Shown here in pieces: positions 47,623-59,999 of a DNA stretch of 64,000 nt (its first letter is position 1; the number at the start of each line of letters is the position of its first letter). The stretch comes from Ulota crispa (Eukaryota; Streptophyta; Bryopsida; Orthotrichales; Orthotrichaceae): NCBI GenBank assembly GCA_963920765.1, contig OY987248.1, positions 67,001-131,000 on the forward strand, read 5' to 3'. The notes beneath the pieces were generated by a model that saw nothing but the letters and a program-made list of their open reading frames with translations, was not told the DNA's origin and did not search any database. Position numbers and translations under genes: made by a program.

Positions 47623-50600
47623 GTTTGTCAAGACTTCTTCAATATCATCAAAATCTTTTGCTTTCAAATTTAGTGTGGATTACCCCTTTGTTTAAAAATT
47701 GCAAGGTATTTTAGAGGTTACAGATTACCCACTTCTAAGTTGATGGTGTTGTTTATTTTTGTTCTAGATTTTTCTATTACAGAAATTTATGGACTTAAAT
47801 AGATCACTTGCCTAAGAGTTCAATTTCAATCTTGACATTTGTATTAATATTAGACTAAAAGAAGAGCTCAAAGATTTGATCATATGTTGATTTAGCAAAG
47901 CTAGATTTATGGAACAATTAGCGCAACTTATTTCTTTCATTGTTCCAATTCTTGGTGATCACATTGTTTTATATACGGATTTTACTAGGTATCACTATGG
48001 CGGAAGAAAAAAAATGGCGTTATGAACGATTCAAAGCTAGACGATATCATATCAATCATTTTGGCCATGAGCATTGTATACAAGCAGATATTCAAAAAGA
48101 ACATAGAATTTAACTCAAAAATTTTTGACCTTGAAACAAGTTTGTTACATACAACGGATCAAAATTATGTTGCAATACCTGCATCGGCTACTCAAGCTAG
48201 CAATCTTTTTGATTCTATAGTACAAGCTTCAAAATTATAGCAAAAACAAAAAAACTAAGATCAGTCTTTTGGAAAAATTTATCAGCACCTATTTCAAGTT
48301 TTGTGATTTTGTCAATTAGGTATAATTTGTCATACTTCTTCAACCATAATAGTACTTAACAGACGCAATTTGTATTAAATTGGTAGGAACCTTGCTATAT
48401 AGGCAAACACTTTTTTAGTTTGCATTGCTTTTTGAAAAGAACTTTGCCATACTTAATAGCTTTGAAGTATTTTTAAATGCTTTTGGAGAAGCATTTGAAG
48501 AGCATGACAAAATGCATTTTGCAACAACTAAAATTTGGAACTTACGACAAAGTAGGCGTTTAACATTAGTATATGTTTTCTACTTTTGTCAATTAATATT
48601 CAATATCTACAAGGACAAACAAGCTCCAATAAGCCAATTCTATTTTGGCTTATAAACAAGGTAAAAGATTTATTACTTTTACTTTTAGATCCCACTACAA
48701 CAAACAAAGTGATTAGCCAAGCTGTAAAATGCGACAATTTGTTACTTGAACGATAATAAGATAAACAAGTATGAACGACGCTATGACCATATGTTGATTA
48801 CTCAACTAGTTCTTCAATTACAAGCAGGGCCAAGCCGTTTGAAGCTGAAGACATTAAATTGATGCAATTCATTTTAAACCTCTTATCAAATAAAATAAAA
48901 AACATCATTGCAAAATTGAATTGTATACTTTCTTAGGATAAATAAGACACAAAAGTAGCAATTGCTTTAAAAAACAACAATGTACATCATAGCTTTAGAA
49001 TACCAATAATCAGCAAAAATACGACAAAGTCCAACCAGAATAAAAACCGTGCGATTGAATTTTATAACGCTATTAGCATTTTTAGATCTTGTATTCTTTG
49101 CAAATTCTATTCCTTGTTTTATATTATTAATATGTTTAGACCCAAAAAATATTAAAACTTATGAATTAATAAATTTAGAGACTTCAGCATATTTTATTAA
49201 ATGAATCATGTATAAAACTTCATAAAATTTTTTTAGTCCAAAAATTGTAGGCCATTCACATTGAAGTTATTGATGGACAACCGCTGTCTTTTGGCGTTGT
49301 TAGTTATGAAACAGTTCTTTTGCAAACGGCCACTAAAAACCATAATAGTGAAATGTTGAATTTTGTGATTTTAAGAGTTTTTTGGCTTGAAAATTATAAT
49401 TTTCAAATCAATTGGACAAATGGTAATATTACGTTGTTTCTTAAAAAATCTTTGATAGAAAAATCAGTAATCACACATGAAAACTATCTTTACTTAAAAA
49501 ATTCAAAACCTATATTTATTGAAGCTCAAACATTTATATAAGCTGCTAAAGAAAGTGACGTATTTGTGACCTTTGTAATTCCAATGTTTAAACAAATCAC
49601 TGAGAAAATAACGTTTCTGGAAAAGTACAAAGAACACCAAGGTGTTTTTGAAAAAAAAACTACAAATGCATTATCCAAGCATCAATCGGATGATTGTATA
49701 AGCAACATTGAACAAGACACTCAACCACCTTTTGAATTTATTTACAATGTATTGCAAAATGAGCTAACTGCATTAAAAGAATACATCGACAAGAATTTAA
49801 CAAAACATCATTAAACATTCTAAGTCTTCAGCAGGAGCACCTATACTATTTATGAAAAAAAAAGACGTATTTTTACAAATGTATGTGGGTTATCGTGGCC
49901 TTAACAAAGTAATGGTCAAAAAACATTATCTATTATTTTTAATCAGCAAACTTTTTGATGAAATTAGATAACCAAAGATTCATATCAAAATTGATTTAAG
50001 AGAAGCGTATAAACTAATACAAATAAAAAATAATATTAGAAGAAATCGGCTTTTTAAACAAGGTATGGTCATTTCAAATATACCGTTATGCTTTTTAGAC
50101 TTACAAATGCACTAGCTATCTTTTAACATTTGATGAATGATACATTTTGAGAATTCCAGGACAATTTTGTTGTTAGCTACCTAGACAAAATTCTGATATA
50201 CTCATAAGATGTAAAACAACACAAAAAACTTATAAAGCTGAGACTTGAAAAGTTTTGCAACGCTGAGTTATATGCAAAGCTTGAAAAATGTGTTTTCTAC
50301 AATATTTAAGTTGAATTTGTTAATTATATTATTCCAAGTAATTGTATATTGATGAATTCAAAGAAGATTCAAATAATAGTGAATTACAAAACACCAAAGA
50401 TAATGCGGGATGTCTAATGTTTTTTTGTGTGTACAAACTTTTATCAAATTTTCATTAAGAACTATTCTCAAATTATCACTTCACCTATACGACTTACAAA
50501 CAATGAGATTGAAACAAAAAAGTAGATAAGGCTTTTAAAATATTGAAAAAAAACTTTACTATAGTTTTAATATTGGTACATATGGATTTTTTTAAGCTTT

Positions 50601-52571
50601 TTTTTTTATAGATGTATGCTTCAGATTTTACCTTGGATGCAACATTATTGCCCCAAAGTAAAAACAAGAAACTTTATTCAGTTGTTTTATATTTGAAAAA
50701 ATTATATGCTACAGAGATTAATTACAAAATTCACAATAATAAATTACTTGCTATTGTAGATTGTTTCTAAGAAAAGTGTCATTTACTCAAAAACGCCGCA
50801 CACTAGATGACAATATACATTAATTATAAAAACTCTAAATATTTTTTGTCTACTTGTATCTTGAATTATTGTCAATCCCATTGAAACATGTCTTTATTTA
50901 AATTTGATTTTGACATCATACATTGACCTGGAAAACAACAAAGATTGATTAATGCCTTATCTAAAAGATCCAACTTTATACCTAAGGAAAGGAAAGCAAC
51001 ATATAACCAACAATAGACAACATTTTTAAAGTTAGAGCGCTTTTGTTTACAAACAATTCAAATTTCATTTTTAATAAATTTTTTAATTTAAAAAAAAATC
51101 CAAATAACCTCGGTTACAGGTTCTTTGGTGTTTTATATCAAATATTGCCTTGGTAATGCCACAAAAGATTTTAGTGAGTTCAAAATTACAAAATCAACTT
51201 TTCTATTTTAAAAAATGCTTATACATTCATAATGAACTACTATGCTTTCAAATCATGCCAACATGGCACAACTTTCTAGATGTTAAACATTTTGATTTCA
51301 ACAAGATACTGGAAATTAATATTGTAAGGATTTTGGTAGCCTCAAGTGTTAAAGACCATCTAAAAAGTTTGTATTCACTTGCAATACATATTTGCGCTTA
51401 AAAAACCTTTGACATTGATCGTAAGGATTGCTACAACCATTACCAATTCCAAAGCAACCATAAATATCTGTTTTTATGAAATTCATTACAAACTTACCAA
51501 TTTCAACTAAATGTGACTCTATTTGCATGATAGTCAATTGGTTTTCAAAAATAACACATTTTTTTCATATAAGAAGACAATCATGGAAGAAAAATCGACT
51601 GACTCCTTTACAGACAATATCTATAGATATCATGGTTTACCTAAAAATATTGTATTGAATAAAGACTGTAGTTCATTTCCAAATTCTGTTAATTGTTGTT
51701 TGAAGTTTTGTAAGTAAAAAACAAGCTTTCTTTTGCATTTCACCCTCAAATTAACGGAGAAACAGAATAAATGAATCAAATCTTAGAGCAATATTTGCTG
51801 TACACCTTAAACTATTAACAAGATAATTTAATATCTTTATTATTGTTTGCAAAGTTTGTATATAACAATAACAAACACGCATTGACTCAAAAGACTCTAT
51901 TTTAGGTCAATTATGAACATCATCCAAGAATTGATACGCTTCTAGCTTGGAGAGGGAAAAACCTTGCAGCAAAAGATTTAGCAACGATGTTAAAAGAATT
52001 TGCATACAACAATGGAGGCTCATTTAAAAAAAATTAAAATGAGTTATAAAGATTTTGCCAATGTGAGAAGAAAAATACAATCTAAGTTTTGAATAAATAA
52101 TAAAATGCGACTGCTACAATAAAACATCAAGACGATTTTGTCTAAGCAAGAAATTTAATTACTGTCAAATTAAACTGTTTAGTATTGACAAACAAGTCAA
52201 TGCTGTTGCATATTGACTACAACTTCTAGCATCCATAAAAGTATATCTAATCTTTTATGTTTTGCTCTTAAAAACTTATCCAAAATCCATTTTTCCTAAT
52301 AGAGTTCAATCCTTAATACCGTTAGTTGTAATGAATAGTGTTCAAAAGTATGGAGTTAAGAGAATTTTAGATTCAAGGATTTGGCAAAATCAAGTCAAAT
52401 ACTTTGTTTATTGGCGTAACTATCTAATTAGCAAGGGTACATGGAAATTAGCTTCAAACATCACCAATGTGCCGTTCAAGATTCAAAAATTTCATTGTCA
52501 GCAACCAACAAAACCAAGAGCAACGATGACATGAATTCTTCAAAGAATCTCAAAACTAAAATGAGAGGTAA

Positions 52572-53002
52572 AATCACAAACATGAACGGATTATCCAAAA
52601 TTAAGATCTAAAATATACTAAAATATCTTGAAAGTTTTCAAAGGTAGAAGTTCCTAGAAGGTTCTAGAATATTGGAAGCTTTTTAAAAAGCTTTCTACTT
52701 GGTAGAAGAACCTCACGCACCATCTAGGTTTGAGTAAGTTTTTCAAGAAGTTTCCAAAGTTGACGGCCAAGCTTCAATCCTTGAGTATAAATAGAGTCAA
52801 AACTAGAGTGTTCATTAGTCTCAACAACTCATCTTGCCGCCTTGGTCTTTGGCTTTCAAGCCTTAGTTTGTTGCTTTATATTTATCTCATACCTTTACTC
52901 TGTTGAATACATTTTTAGATCTCTCTTCTTATACATCCTTGCATCTTGGTCTTGTTTTTGTGTTTGCTCTCTATTGTTTTTACTCTAAGCCCGTCCCTAA
53001 CA
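52572..53002 (+). repeat. 3' LTR of the inner fossil chromovirus
   Basis: Matches 47215-47622, with the TATA core GAGTATAAATAGAGT at about 52782-52796. A purine-rich stretch (AAAATGAGAGGTAAAA, about 52559) precedes it, as expected for a polypurine tract. It ends CTAACA. Confidence 0.75.
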
Positions 53003-56000
53003 TTAAGAGGGGAATTGTTAGTGCTTTGTTGGGAGCTCACGTCATTTTTGGCCAAAGAATTTATACATGTAAGTCATTCATTAGCTGCTGCACCTGTTTT
53101 ATTTGTCAAAAAATCTTGTATTGGATTGCAATTTTGTGTTAACTATTGAGCCTTGAATAACATTACAAAAAATGATCAATCTTAAAATTACCTATTGACA
53201 AGACACTAACACAAATTAGCAAGGTTTGTTGATTTACAAAGCTTGATGTCACCACCGCTTTGAACAAAATTTGGGTTGCAAAGATAATTGAATGGAAAAC
53301 AGCATTTTGCACTTATTTTAGATTATATGAGTGGTTAATGATTCCTTTTAGCATGGCAAATTCTCCTAGTACCTTTTGATATTGCATCAATTGGACATTG
53401 CTATGATATATAGATGAATTTTGTTTTGCTTATCTTGACAATGTTTTTATTTACTCCTCTGAGTATCTTCATGATCATTGTACAAAGGTGGATAAGGTGC
53501 TAGGAAAGCTGCAAGAAGCTAAATTATATTTGGATATATCAAGAAATATGAGTTTGAGGTCTAATCTATAAAATATTTAGAGCTTATTTTTTAAGCTTGC
53601 AAAGGAGTAAAGATGCATCCTGAGAAGGTCAAGGTTATTGAAAATTGCCAAGCTCCTAATGCCGTGCAAGGAATTTGAAGCTTCCTTGTATTTGCAAACT
53701 ATTATAGACAATTTATACGACATTTTTCCAACATTGCAGCCTCTTTAACATACTTAATGGGGAATGTAAATTGGAGACAGACTAAAATTAAATAGGTGGC
53801 CTCTGTGGCCTTTGAATAATTGAAGAAGATGTTCATTATTGTAATTATGTTGATCTAATTTAACTTCAATAAAGAGACAGTGCTAGAATTAGACTCGTTT
53901 AGGTATGCTATTGGTAGCACGCTATTATAGTACAACCACATGAGTGTTCTATGCCCGTGTGCTTATTTGTTGAAGAAAAATAATCCTCACAAGCGTAAGT
54001 ACAAAATACACAACAAAGAGTTGTTAGCAATTATACATTCTCTTCAGGAATGGAATGCAAAATTGCAATTAGTGAAGAAGTGTATTGTTGTGACTAATCA
54101 TAAAAACTTGGAGTACTTTATGCAACCTCATGTATTGAATAAAAGACATATTTGGTGGTCATAGATATTAGACTGTTACAATCTTGAGATTTCATACAAG
54201 CCTAAAAGGTACAACGGACAAGTGAACACATTATCACGACGAAAACAAAATCAAGCCTGATGGTGAAAATGACCCACGCCTTCACCATCCATACATGCGG
54301 CTCTTGAAACCAAATAGGGTACAAAACACCAAACCAGATGACAACAATGAGTCTTCAATTATCACTATTGCCATATGAAGAGCCTAACCAATTGTCATAT
54401 CTAGTGGAGATCAAAAGATGGAAGCAGCAGCAGACAATGACCAAGATCAAAGCCCAAACACAATCATTGGCAAAGCCAAGCACAAAATTGAGCTTATATG
54501 GAAAAATGTTGTCTTGCAAGATCACGGATAGCAAGAGGTAATCAAGAGCGTTTGAAATGGCAATCAACGCTTCTCAGATCACTTGGAAATCAAAGCCTCT
54601 ATCACCAAATGTTTGCTGGATACAAATGGAACCTTGCACTACCGTGGCTGCAGATAAATCTCGAATGCTAAAGCTCTACAAATCAAGCTCATACACAAAA
54701 TTCACACATTGTTAGCAACTAGCCATCCATGCCGTCAGGTAACGTTTAAGTTATTGATGAGAGATTACTTTTAGCCTAGGATGTTACCAAATGTTTGCAA
54801 TTATTTGCACAAATTAGATGCTTGCCAACAAAGTAAACCCTGGCATAATGGATTACATGGGTTTTTGAAACCAATGGTAGTGCCAAAGTGTATATGAAAA
54901 GAGTTATCTATAGATTTTATTGAGGGACACCTAGAAAGCAACAAAATCACTAATTTATTGGTGGTTATCGAATGTTTGAGCAAGGACAATGCATTGATTC
55001 CCTTACCAAATGTGGACATTTGTAGTGCTGCTTGGGCTCTTATCACACATGTAGTAGCACATCAGTGGATACCTGATGCCATAGTTTTCAACCAAGGTAC
55101 TCAATTCCTAAGCGCCATGTGAGGACAATTATGTGAAATCTTAAAGATTAATCAACGGCTATCCATAGCGTTCCATCCTCAGACTGATGGATCAATGGAG
55201 AAAATGAATAGCACAATTGAATCCTACTTGCGGCCATACATTGATTGGAGCCAAAAAGATTGGTCAACCTTGTGCCCAATGGCAAAAATAGCAATATGGG
55301 GACAAGATTTGACATCACTAGGAATTAGCTTGTTCTTTTTACAACATGATTAGCACATTGACTCTATTCAGCTCAAGATTCTCCATGGACTAAACGACCA
55401 AATGAGTGGCCAAATTAAAATTGAACAAGCTAAAGCTGAAGCAATAGTGGACAAGCTTTGTAAGACAGTTGAGTTGGCACAAGCGGCCACGGCCAAAGCA
55501 CAACAAGAGCAAGCGAGGCAAGCTAACCGCCATTGACAAGAAGCTACACGTTATTGGATAGGTAATAAAGTTTGGCTCCAGCTAGGGTGGCAGTTTTCAA
55601 CAAGACGCAAAAATAAAAAACTTGATTGGAAAGCTGCCAAATTTACAATCACCAAATTCATTGATGATTATTTAGTCCTCCTCAACACACCCGTTGGACC
55701 ACACAATGTTTTCTATGTTGACCGGCTTTGCCTAGTTACTACCAACCCCCTTTAGAGCCAAGTGATAGACAATGGGCAGCCGTTGCCTACTCAAAACAAT
55801 GGCCAAGACAAATATCATGTTGAAGAAATTCTTGTGGAAAAATGGCATCAACATGGATGTGGCCGTATGAAGTTTCTTGAAGTCAAGTGGGCCACATATG
55901 CCCTCTTGCCTTGGGAGCTTGCTGAAAACTTTCAAGATAGAGAGGCATAAGATTGTTGAGAAGCCTACTTAGCTTCCTTTTGTAATGCAATAGGTGAATC

Positions 56001-56044
56001 CCCTCCATCTTTCCGCCGCGGTGCAGCCACGACCTAAAGAAGGG

Positions 56045-56329
56045 CATAATGAGATGACCTGGCGCTTAAGAATCTGATCTCATTGGTGACCTTTGATTAC
56101 TACTTGATCATCTGCCTCTTCTAATCTTATCCTTCCATGCATGGAAGCAAAAGCATTAGAAGAAGTACTAGAGTACCTCTAGTGCCTTCTAAAATTAGTT
56201 GCAAGATTGCAATTATGCTAACTTTAGCCTTGGCATAGCATACTAAAACTGGAGGACACATGCTTAGCTCTTCATCAAATTTGTTTCCATAATTTAGTAT
56301 CATGTGCTCTTAGAGCTTACTTCCTTACA
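56045..56329 (+). repeat. 3' LTR of the outer fossil chromovirus
   Basis: Matches 44816-45095. A purine-rich AAAGAAGGG lies immediately upstream. It ends CCTTACA, followed by the target duplication CTAGA. Confidence 0.8.
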
Positions 56330-56334
56330 CTAGA

Positions 56335-56565
56335 GTTGTTAATAGGGACCATATGAATTGCAATTTTGTCCTTTAATATAAAATATTCTACAATACTTTT
56401 TTCTACAAAAATCACCTTCCACAAGAAATTGTTGAAGCTTGTTAAAAGGCTAACCCTATCAATTTTTTTCTTGAAGTTTACGATACCTTGAGGTATCTCA
56501 AATCCTTAAAAGGTCAGGTATGAATCTGTCTACCTTACACATCAAATGACGGTATTGCAGGAATT
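56335..56565. other. Short unannotated stretch
   Basis: AT-rich sequence between the outer chromovirus and a minisatellite. I see no gene. Confidence 0.5.
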
Positions 56566-56806
56566 AAGGATGGGTATGCAAGGATGGATATTTAGAGATG
56601 TATATGCAAAGATGGATATTCAAGAATGGGTATTTAGGGATGGGTAAGCAAAGATGGGTATTCAGGGATGGGTAAGCAAGGATGGGTATTCAAGAATAGG
56701 TATGCATGGATGGGTATTTAGAGATGGGTATGCAATGATGAGTATCTAGAGATGGGTGTTTATAGATAGGTATTTAGAGAAGGGTATCCACAGATGGGTA
56801 TTGCGA
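56566..56806. repeat. Minisatellite with 14-bp half unit
   Basis: Units of the type GATGGGTATTCAAG and GATGGGTAAGCAAG alternate, giving a 14-bp unit and a 28-bp higher unit, about 17 half units in all. The best conserved part is about 56630-56700. Confidence 0.85.
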
Positions 56807-57480
56807 CATGTTTGTTGTTACCTAACTTCATTTGTTTGTTGCAACAAATGTTTAAGAGATAAAACCATGTTTAAATAGATAGAGATTGAAAAAAGTTAAG
56901 AGTGTGCATTTTGAACATCTAGATTAAAGCAAAACTAGGTTTTCTTATTCTTTAATTCATTATTGTATTTTATACTTTATTAGTTTGCCCAAAATTAGTT
57001 GTTTGAGAATGAAGTTAATTCCTATCTAGCAAAAAAGTTAAAAGGGAAATTTGGCCCAACATGATATAAGAACAAAACAAGTATTTCAAGAAGTTTGTAT
57101 GGACAAAGAACTTGGCCAAATGCAATGGTTGGTGGTGACCAGTTGTAGAAGGTCACTTGTATTATGACACAATCTATAACTTTCAAAACTAATTTTACAT
57201 GTTGTTCCAAATGGGGCTAGTAATTTATAGTTGAAAGTATACTCTTCACAACTCGTGTGGAGTTCCATACAAAAATGAGGATGGCTGTGCTAAAACCTAC
57301 AAGGGCAATTACCAATATGAATTTTGGGCCTTCCAATTGTTTGAAGGGTGTGGAACTTTGCAAACAAACACGCCATTTGCAAAAAGATATGAAAAGAAGT
57401 AAATGAATAAGAAGTAAAAAAATGACATTTTTAAAAGAAAAACTCAATAGACACCTTTGAAGTTTGCAATAATGGGAGTC
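56807..57480. other. Unannotated stretch
   Basis: No gene recognised. Minus-strand open frames of 60-110 codons at 57022-57552 have no domain, and the longest partly reads the 45-bp repeat. Confidence 0.45.
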
Positions 57481-57612
57481 ACACCTTCTCCAAGAATGAA
57501 ACTTCAATGAACAATAGGGGCAATCACACCTTCTCCAAGAATGAAATTTCAATGAACAATAGGGGTAGTCAAAGCTTCTCGGAGAATGAAAAGAGAATGG
57601 GGATTGAAAATC
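57481..57612 (+). repeat. 45-bp tandem repeat, in frame in a short ORF
   Basis: Copies start at 57481, 57526 and 57571 (ACACCTTCTCCAAGAATGAA and variants). Because 45 is a multiple of three, the repeat gives a 15-residue repeat (NRGNHTFSKNEISMN) in an ATG-started frame at 57507-57737 that continues into an acidic, Gln-rich tail. Whether that frame is translated is unknown. Confidence 0.6.
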
Positions 57613-57649
57613 AACTGAATGAAAGTAAGAGCCAACAAGAGCTTGATTT

Positions 57650-57900
57650 TAGTGAAGATGTTGTGACATCCCATTTGTTTGTGATAGAGAATAGAGAATG
57701 GAGAATAGATTACTTTAGAGAAAGGCAGCACGGCTAGCAATTGAAAGAGAAAAAAGAGCTAGGGTGGAAAGTGATTCAAGCGCGGAGAAAATAAACAGAC
57801 CATGGTAAGAAGTTCACACCTTAACTCATTCTCCACTCCAATCTTCACATCCAAAGGAGAAAAATGGGTCGGTGAGAAGTTAAGCACGCTAAGCATATCA
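57650..57900. repeat. Direct repeat flanking the CACTA element, left copy
   Basis: GACATCCCATTTGT, GAGAATAGAGAATGGAGAAT and CTTCACATCCAAAGG recur in the same order at about 61445-61700 to the right of the CACTA element, diverged. Confidence 0.5.
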
Positions 57901-58237
57901 AAAGCTCTGACAGCCACTAGCGATGCAACACACTTGCATTCTCATTCTCTACAAGCAAAGAGGATAGTGCCATGACTACCCCTAACACTAGTAGAAAATT
58001 CAGCACAAAATCAACAGAATTTCAACCAAAAACTGTTGATTTTTTCTGTGAATTTGGTCAAGTTGATTTGGGTACTTTTCTGTTGATTTTCTGTTGATTA
58101 TTTACAGTTTTCTGTTAATTTGTTGTTGATTTCTATTACTTATTTTATGTTGTTCAATTCTATTTCTTCTCATTTTTAAATTTTTTTTTCATAGAATTTG
58201 TTAATATTTTAAGAAAATGTGAACTTTTTAGGGGGAT

Positions 58238-58290
58238 GGGCAGCTGCCCGAACTTTTTGGGCAGCTGCCCGGACTCTTGGGCAGCTGCCG
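58238..58290. repeat. Three 12-bp palindromes spaced 20-21 bp
   Basis: GGGCAGCTGCCC occurs at 58238-58249 and 58259-58270, and GGGCAGCTGCCG at 58279-58290. The two spacings (21 and 20 bp) are close to two helical turns, so all three would face the same side of the DNA. This is far GC-richer than the surroundings. Confidence 0.8.
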
Positions 58291-58375
58291 GTAGTGGGGT
58301 TTGAACCCTCCACCTCTCCTCTCACACTCCACAACCTTAACACATTCTCTAAACCACTAGAGAATGTGCAAATGC
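58291..58375 (-). repeat. tRNA-like SINE fragment inside the CACTA element
   Basis: On the minus strand, CTCTAGTGGTTTAGAGAATG (D-arm/A-box-like) is followed about 40 nt later by GGAGGGTTCAAACCCC, which fits a B box. No acceptor stem is evident. Confidence 0.45.
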
Positions 58376-58890
58376 ACATGCATGCATTACTGTCTTAATT
58401 CTATTTGTACATTAAATGTTCATGTCTTTAGTAATGCAGTAGACTTTGGAGGCTATTTTTGCCCATTAAAGAACTTTTTTTCAAAAAACTTCGAACTAAG
58501 AAAAGTTGGTAAATGTATTTTACTTTCACCTCCAACAACTTTTTTTGGACTTCAATCTTTTTATCAAAAGTTATGAGATAAAATCAAAGAAGGTGTTTAG
58601 AAATTTTAAATAAATTGTTTGTTTCCATCCTTTTGATTTTGTTTATAAATTTTTTTCGGAATTCACAAATCTCATAAGGATTGTTGCAGGCAAAGATTGG
58701 ATTCATTAATAAATATTATTTAGTGTTAGTTTTTTTGTAAAAAGAACCTTATTTTGTTAAAATAGCCTCCATAGTTTGATAGATTCAAATAACATGAAGT
58801 CGTGAAAAGTTACGAAATTAAATCCTTGCAATTATAAAATCAAAATTCTATTGACTTTTGAATAGTTTTGGATATTCTGTAAGGGCATTA

Positions 58891-59288
58891 ATATGTGAAC
58901 CACACCCTTTGAACTATTGTACCACACCCTTGGGGTAAATTTTAGATTTCTACCATCAAAAATTTGAGTTTGAGAATTTTGAATTCAAATTTGGACTTAG
59001 AAACCATGGTATTGTCTAAGACCATAAAAAAAGTTGCAATTCAACAACACCCAATGGGGGGGAGCTTATCTTTTTTTACAAATAAAAGTAAAATTAACAA
59101 TTTCCTCCCTAACTACACATTTTCATTGGGTGTTGTTGAATTGCAACTTTTTTTATGGTTCTAGACAATACCATGGTCTCTAAGTCCAAATCTGAATTCA
59201 AAATTCCCAAATTCAGCTTTTTGATGCTAGAAATCAAAAATTTACCTTGTGGTGTGGTATAGTAATTGGAAGAGTGTGGTACACATAT
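58891..59288. repeat. Foldback element with two ~165-bp arms
   Basis: The left arm 58891-59056 and right arm 59124-59288 are inverted copies (ATATGTGAACCACACCC against its complement GAGTGTGGTACACATAT; CAACAACACCCAATG against CATTGGGTGTTGTTG), with a 67-bp spacer. The arms match well by eye. A transcript would form a long hairpin. It is probably a MITE or foldback transposon inserted in the CACTA element. Confidence 0.75.
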
Positions 59289-59999
59289 CAATTCCCATCT
59301 TTTAAAGCTTATAAAAATATTTTATAAGATTGTTTTTTTTTAATTCATTTGGTTAGTAATAGAAGGAAAATTACTAAAAATACCCTTTAAGTCTTTCAAA
59401 ATATCAAGTTTACGATGAAAATATGTGAAACATAAAAAATAGTCCTAATTTTTTGTAGGAATATCAATTATATTCATATTATTTTGGAAAATTAATAAAA
59501 AAACTCTTCTATTTTAAAATGTTAAATATATCCTTGTGTTATTTGAAATGTAAATATCACCTTTGGTTTCTTGTAAGAATTTGCATTAAACTATACACTT
59601 GGTTATCATGTAACACAAAGATATTTTTGGTACTTTTAATCCTTAAGGGACATTTATGATTTCTTCAAAGAATTGAGGAGCATCATTTATATTTGTTTGT
59701 AAAGAAATTTTGGTATTTAAAACAACAAAATGTTGTACTTTTTATATAAAATTTTGTTGAATTAGTGAAGTTGTGTCCAAAAGTATCTAGATCAACAAAA
59801 AATTGTTGAGTTTTTTGTTATTATGGTCATGTTTTTACTTGACTTTGAAGGCTGCTAAGTTTAAATCTTACCAAATTGTGAAAAGTAAAGAAAATAAAAC
59901 CAGTCAATGTACACTCGAACTTCTAAAAGATTTTTTTTTTTGAAAACTTCTTTTATTTTTGAAAACTTCAAAAAAATCTAATGAGGTCCAAAAAGGTTT

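Larger units (their letters stand above)
47215..53002 (+). mobile_element. Fossil Ty3/gypsy chromovirus (inner, nested element)
   Basis: Inserted into the pol region of the outer element, with target sequences TCAAG (47210-47214) and TTAAG (53003-53007). LTRs lie at 47215-47622 and about 52572-53002. Parts on the plus strand: a protease-to-reverse-transcriptase linker region (about 49250-49450, INWTNGNITLF), reverse transcriptase (about 49810-50220, YRGLNKVMVKKHY and HIKIDLREAY), RNase H (about 50600-50830), integrase (about 50950-51900) and a chromodomain (about 52340-52470, VKRILDSRIWQNQVKYFVYW). The gag region is hard to recognise. The sequence is more AT-rich than the outer element and heavily broken. 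LTR divergence is large, so it is also old although younger than its host element. Confidence 0.8.
44811..56334 (+). mobile_element. Fossil Ty3/gypsy chromovirus (outer element)
   Basis: The element spans 44816-56329 between 5-bp target duplications (CTAGA at 44811-44815 and 56330-56334). It has LTRs of about 280 bp and is split by a second element at 47215-53002. Parts in order on the plus strand: gag-like region (about 45120-46110), a CCHC zinc knuckle (about 46205-46245), an aspartic-protease-like part (about 46480-46900), reverse transcriptase (about 53010-53800), RNase H (about 53870-54250), integrase (about 54690-55330) and a C-terminal chromodomain (about 55780-55940). Reverse transcriptase and integrase wording looks closer to fungal-type chromoviruses than to the common seed-plant clades. 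The LTRs are clearly diverged and the coding region is badly broken (well over ten breaks), so it is an old, dead copy. Confidence 0.85.
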
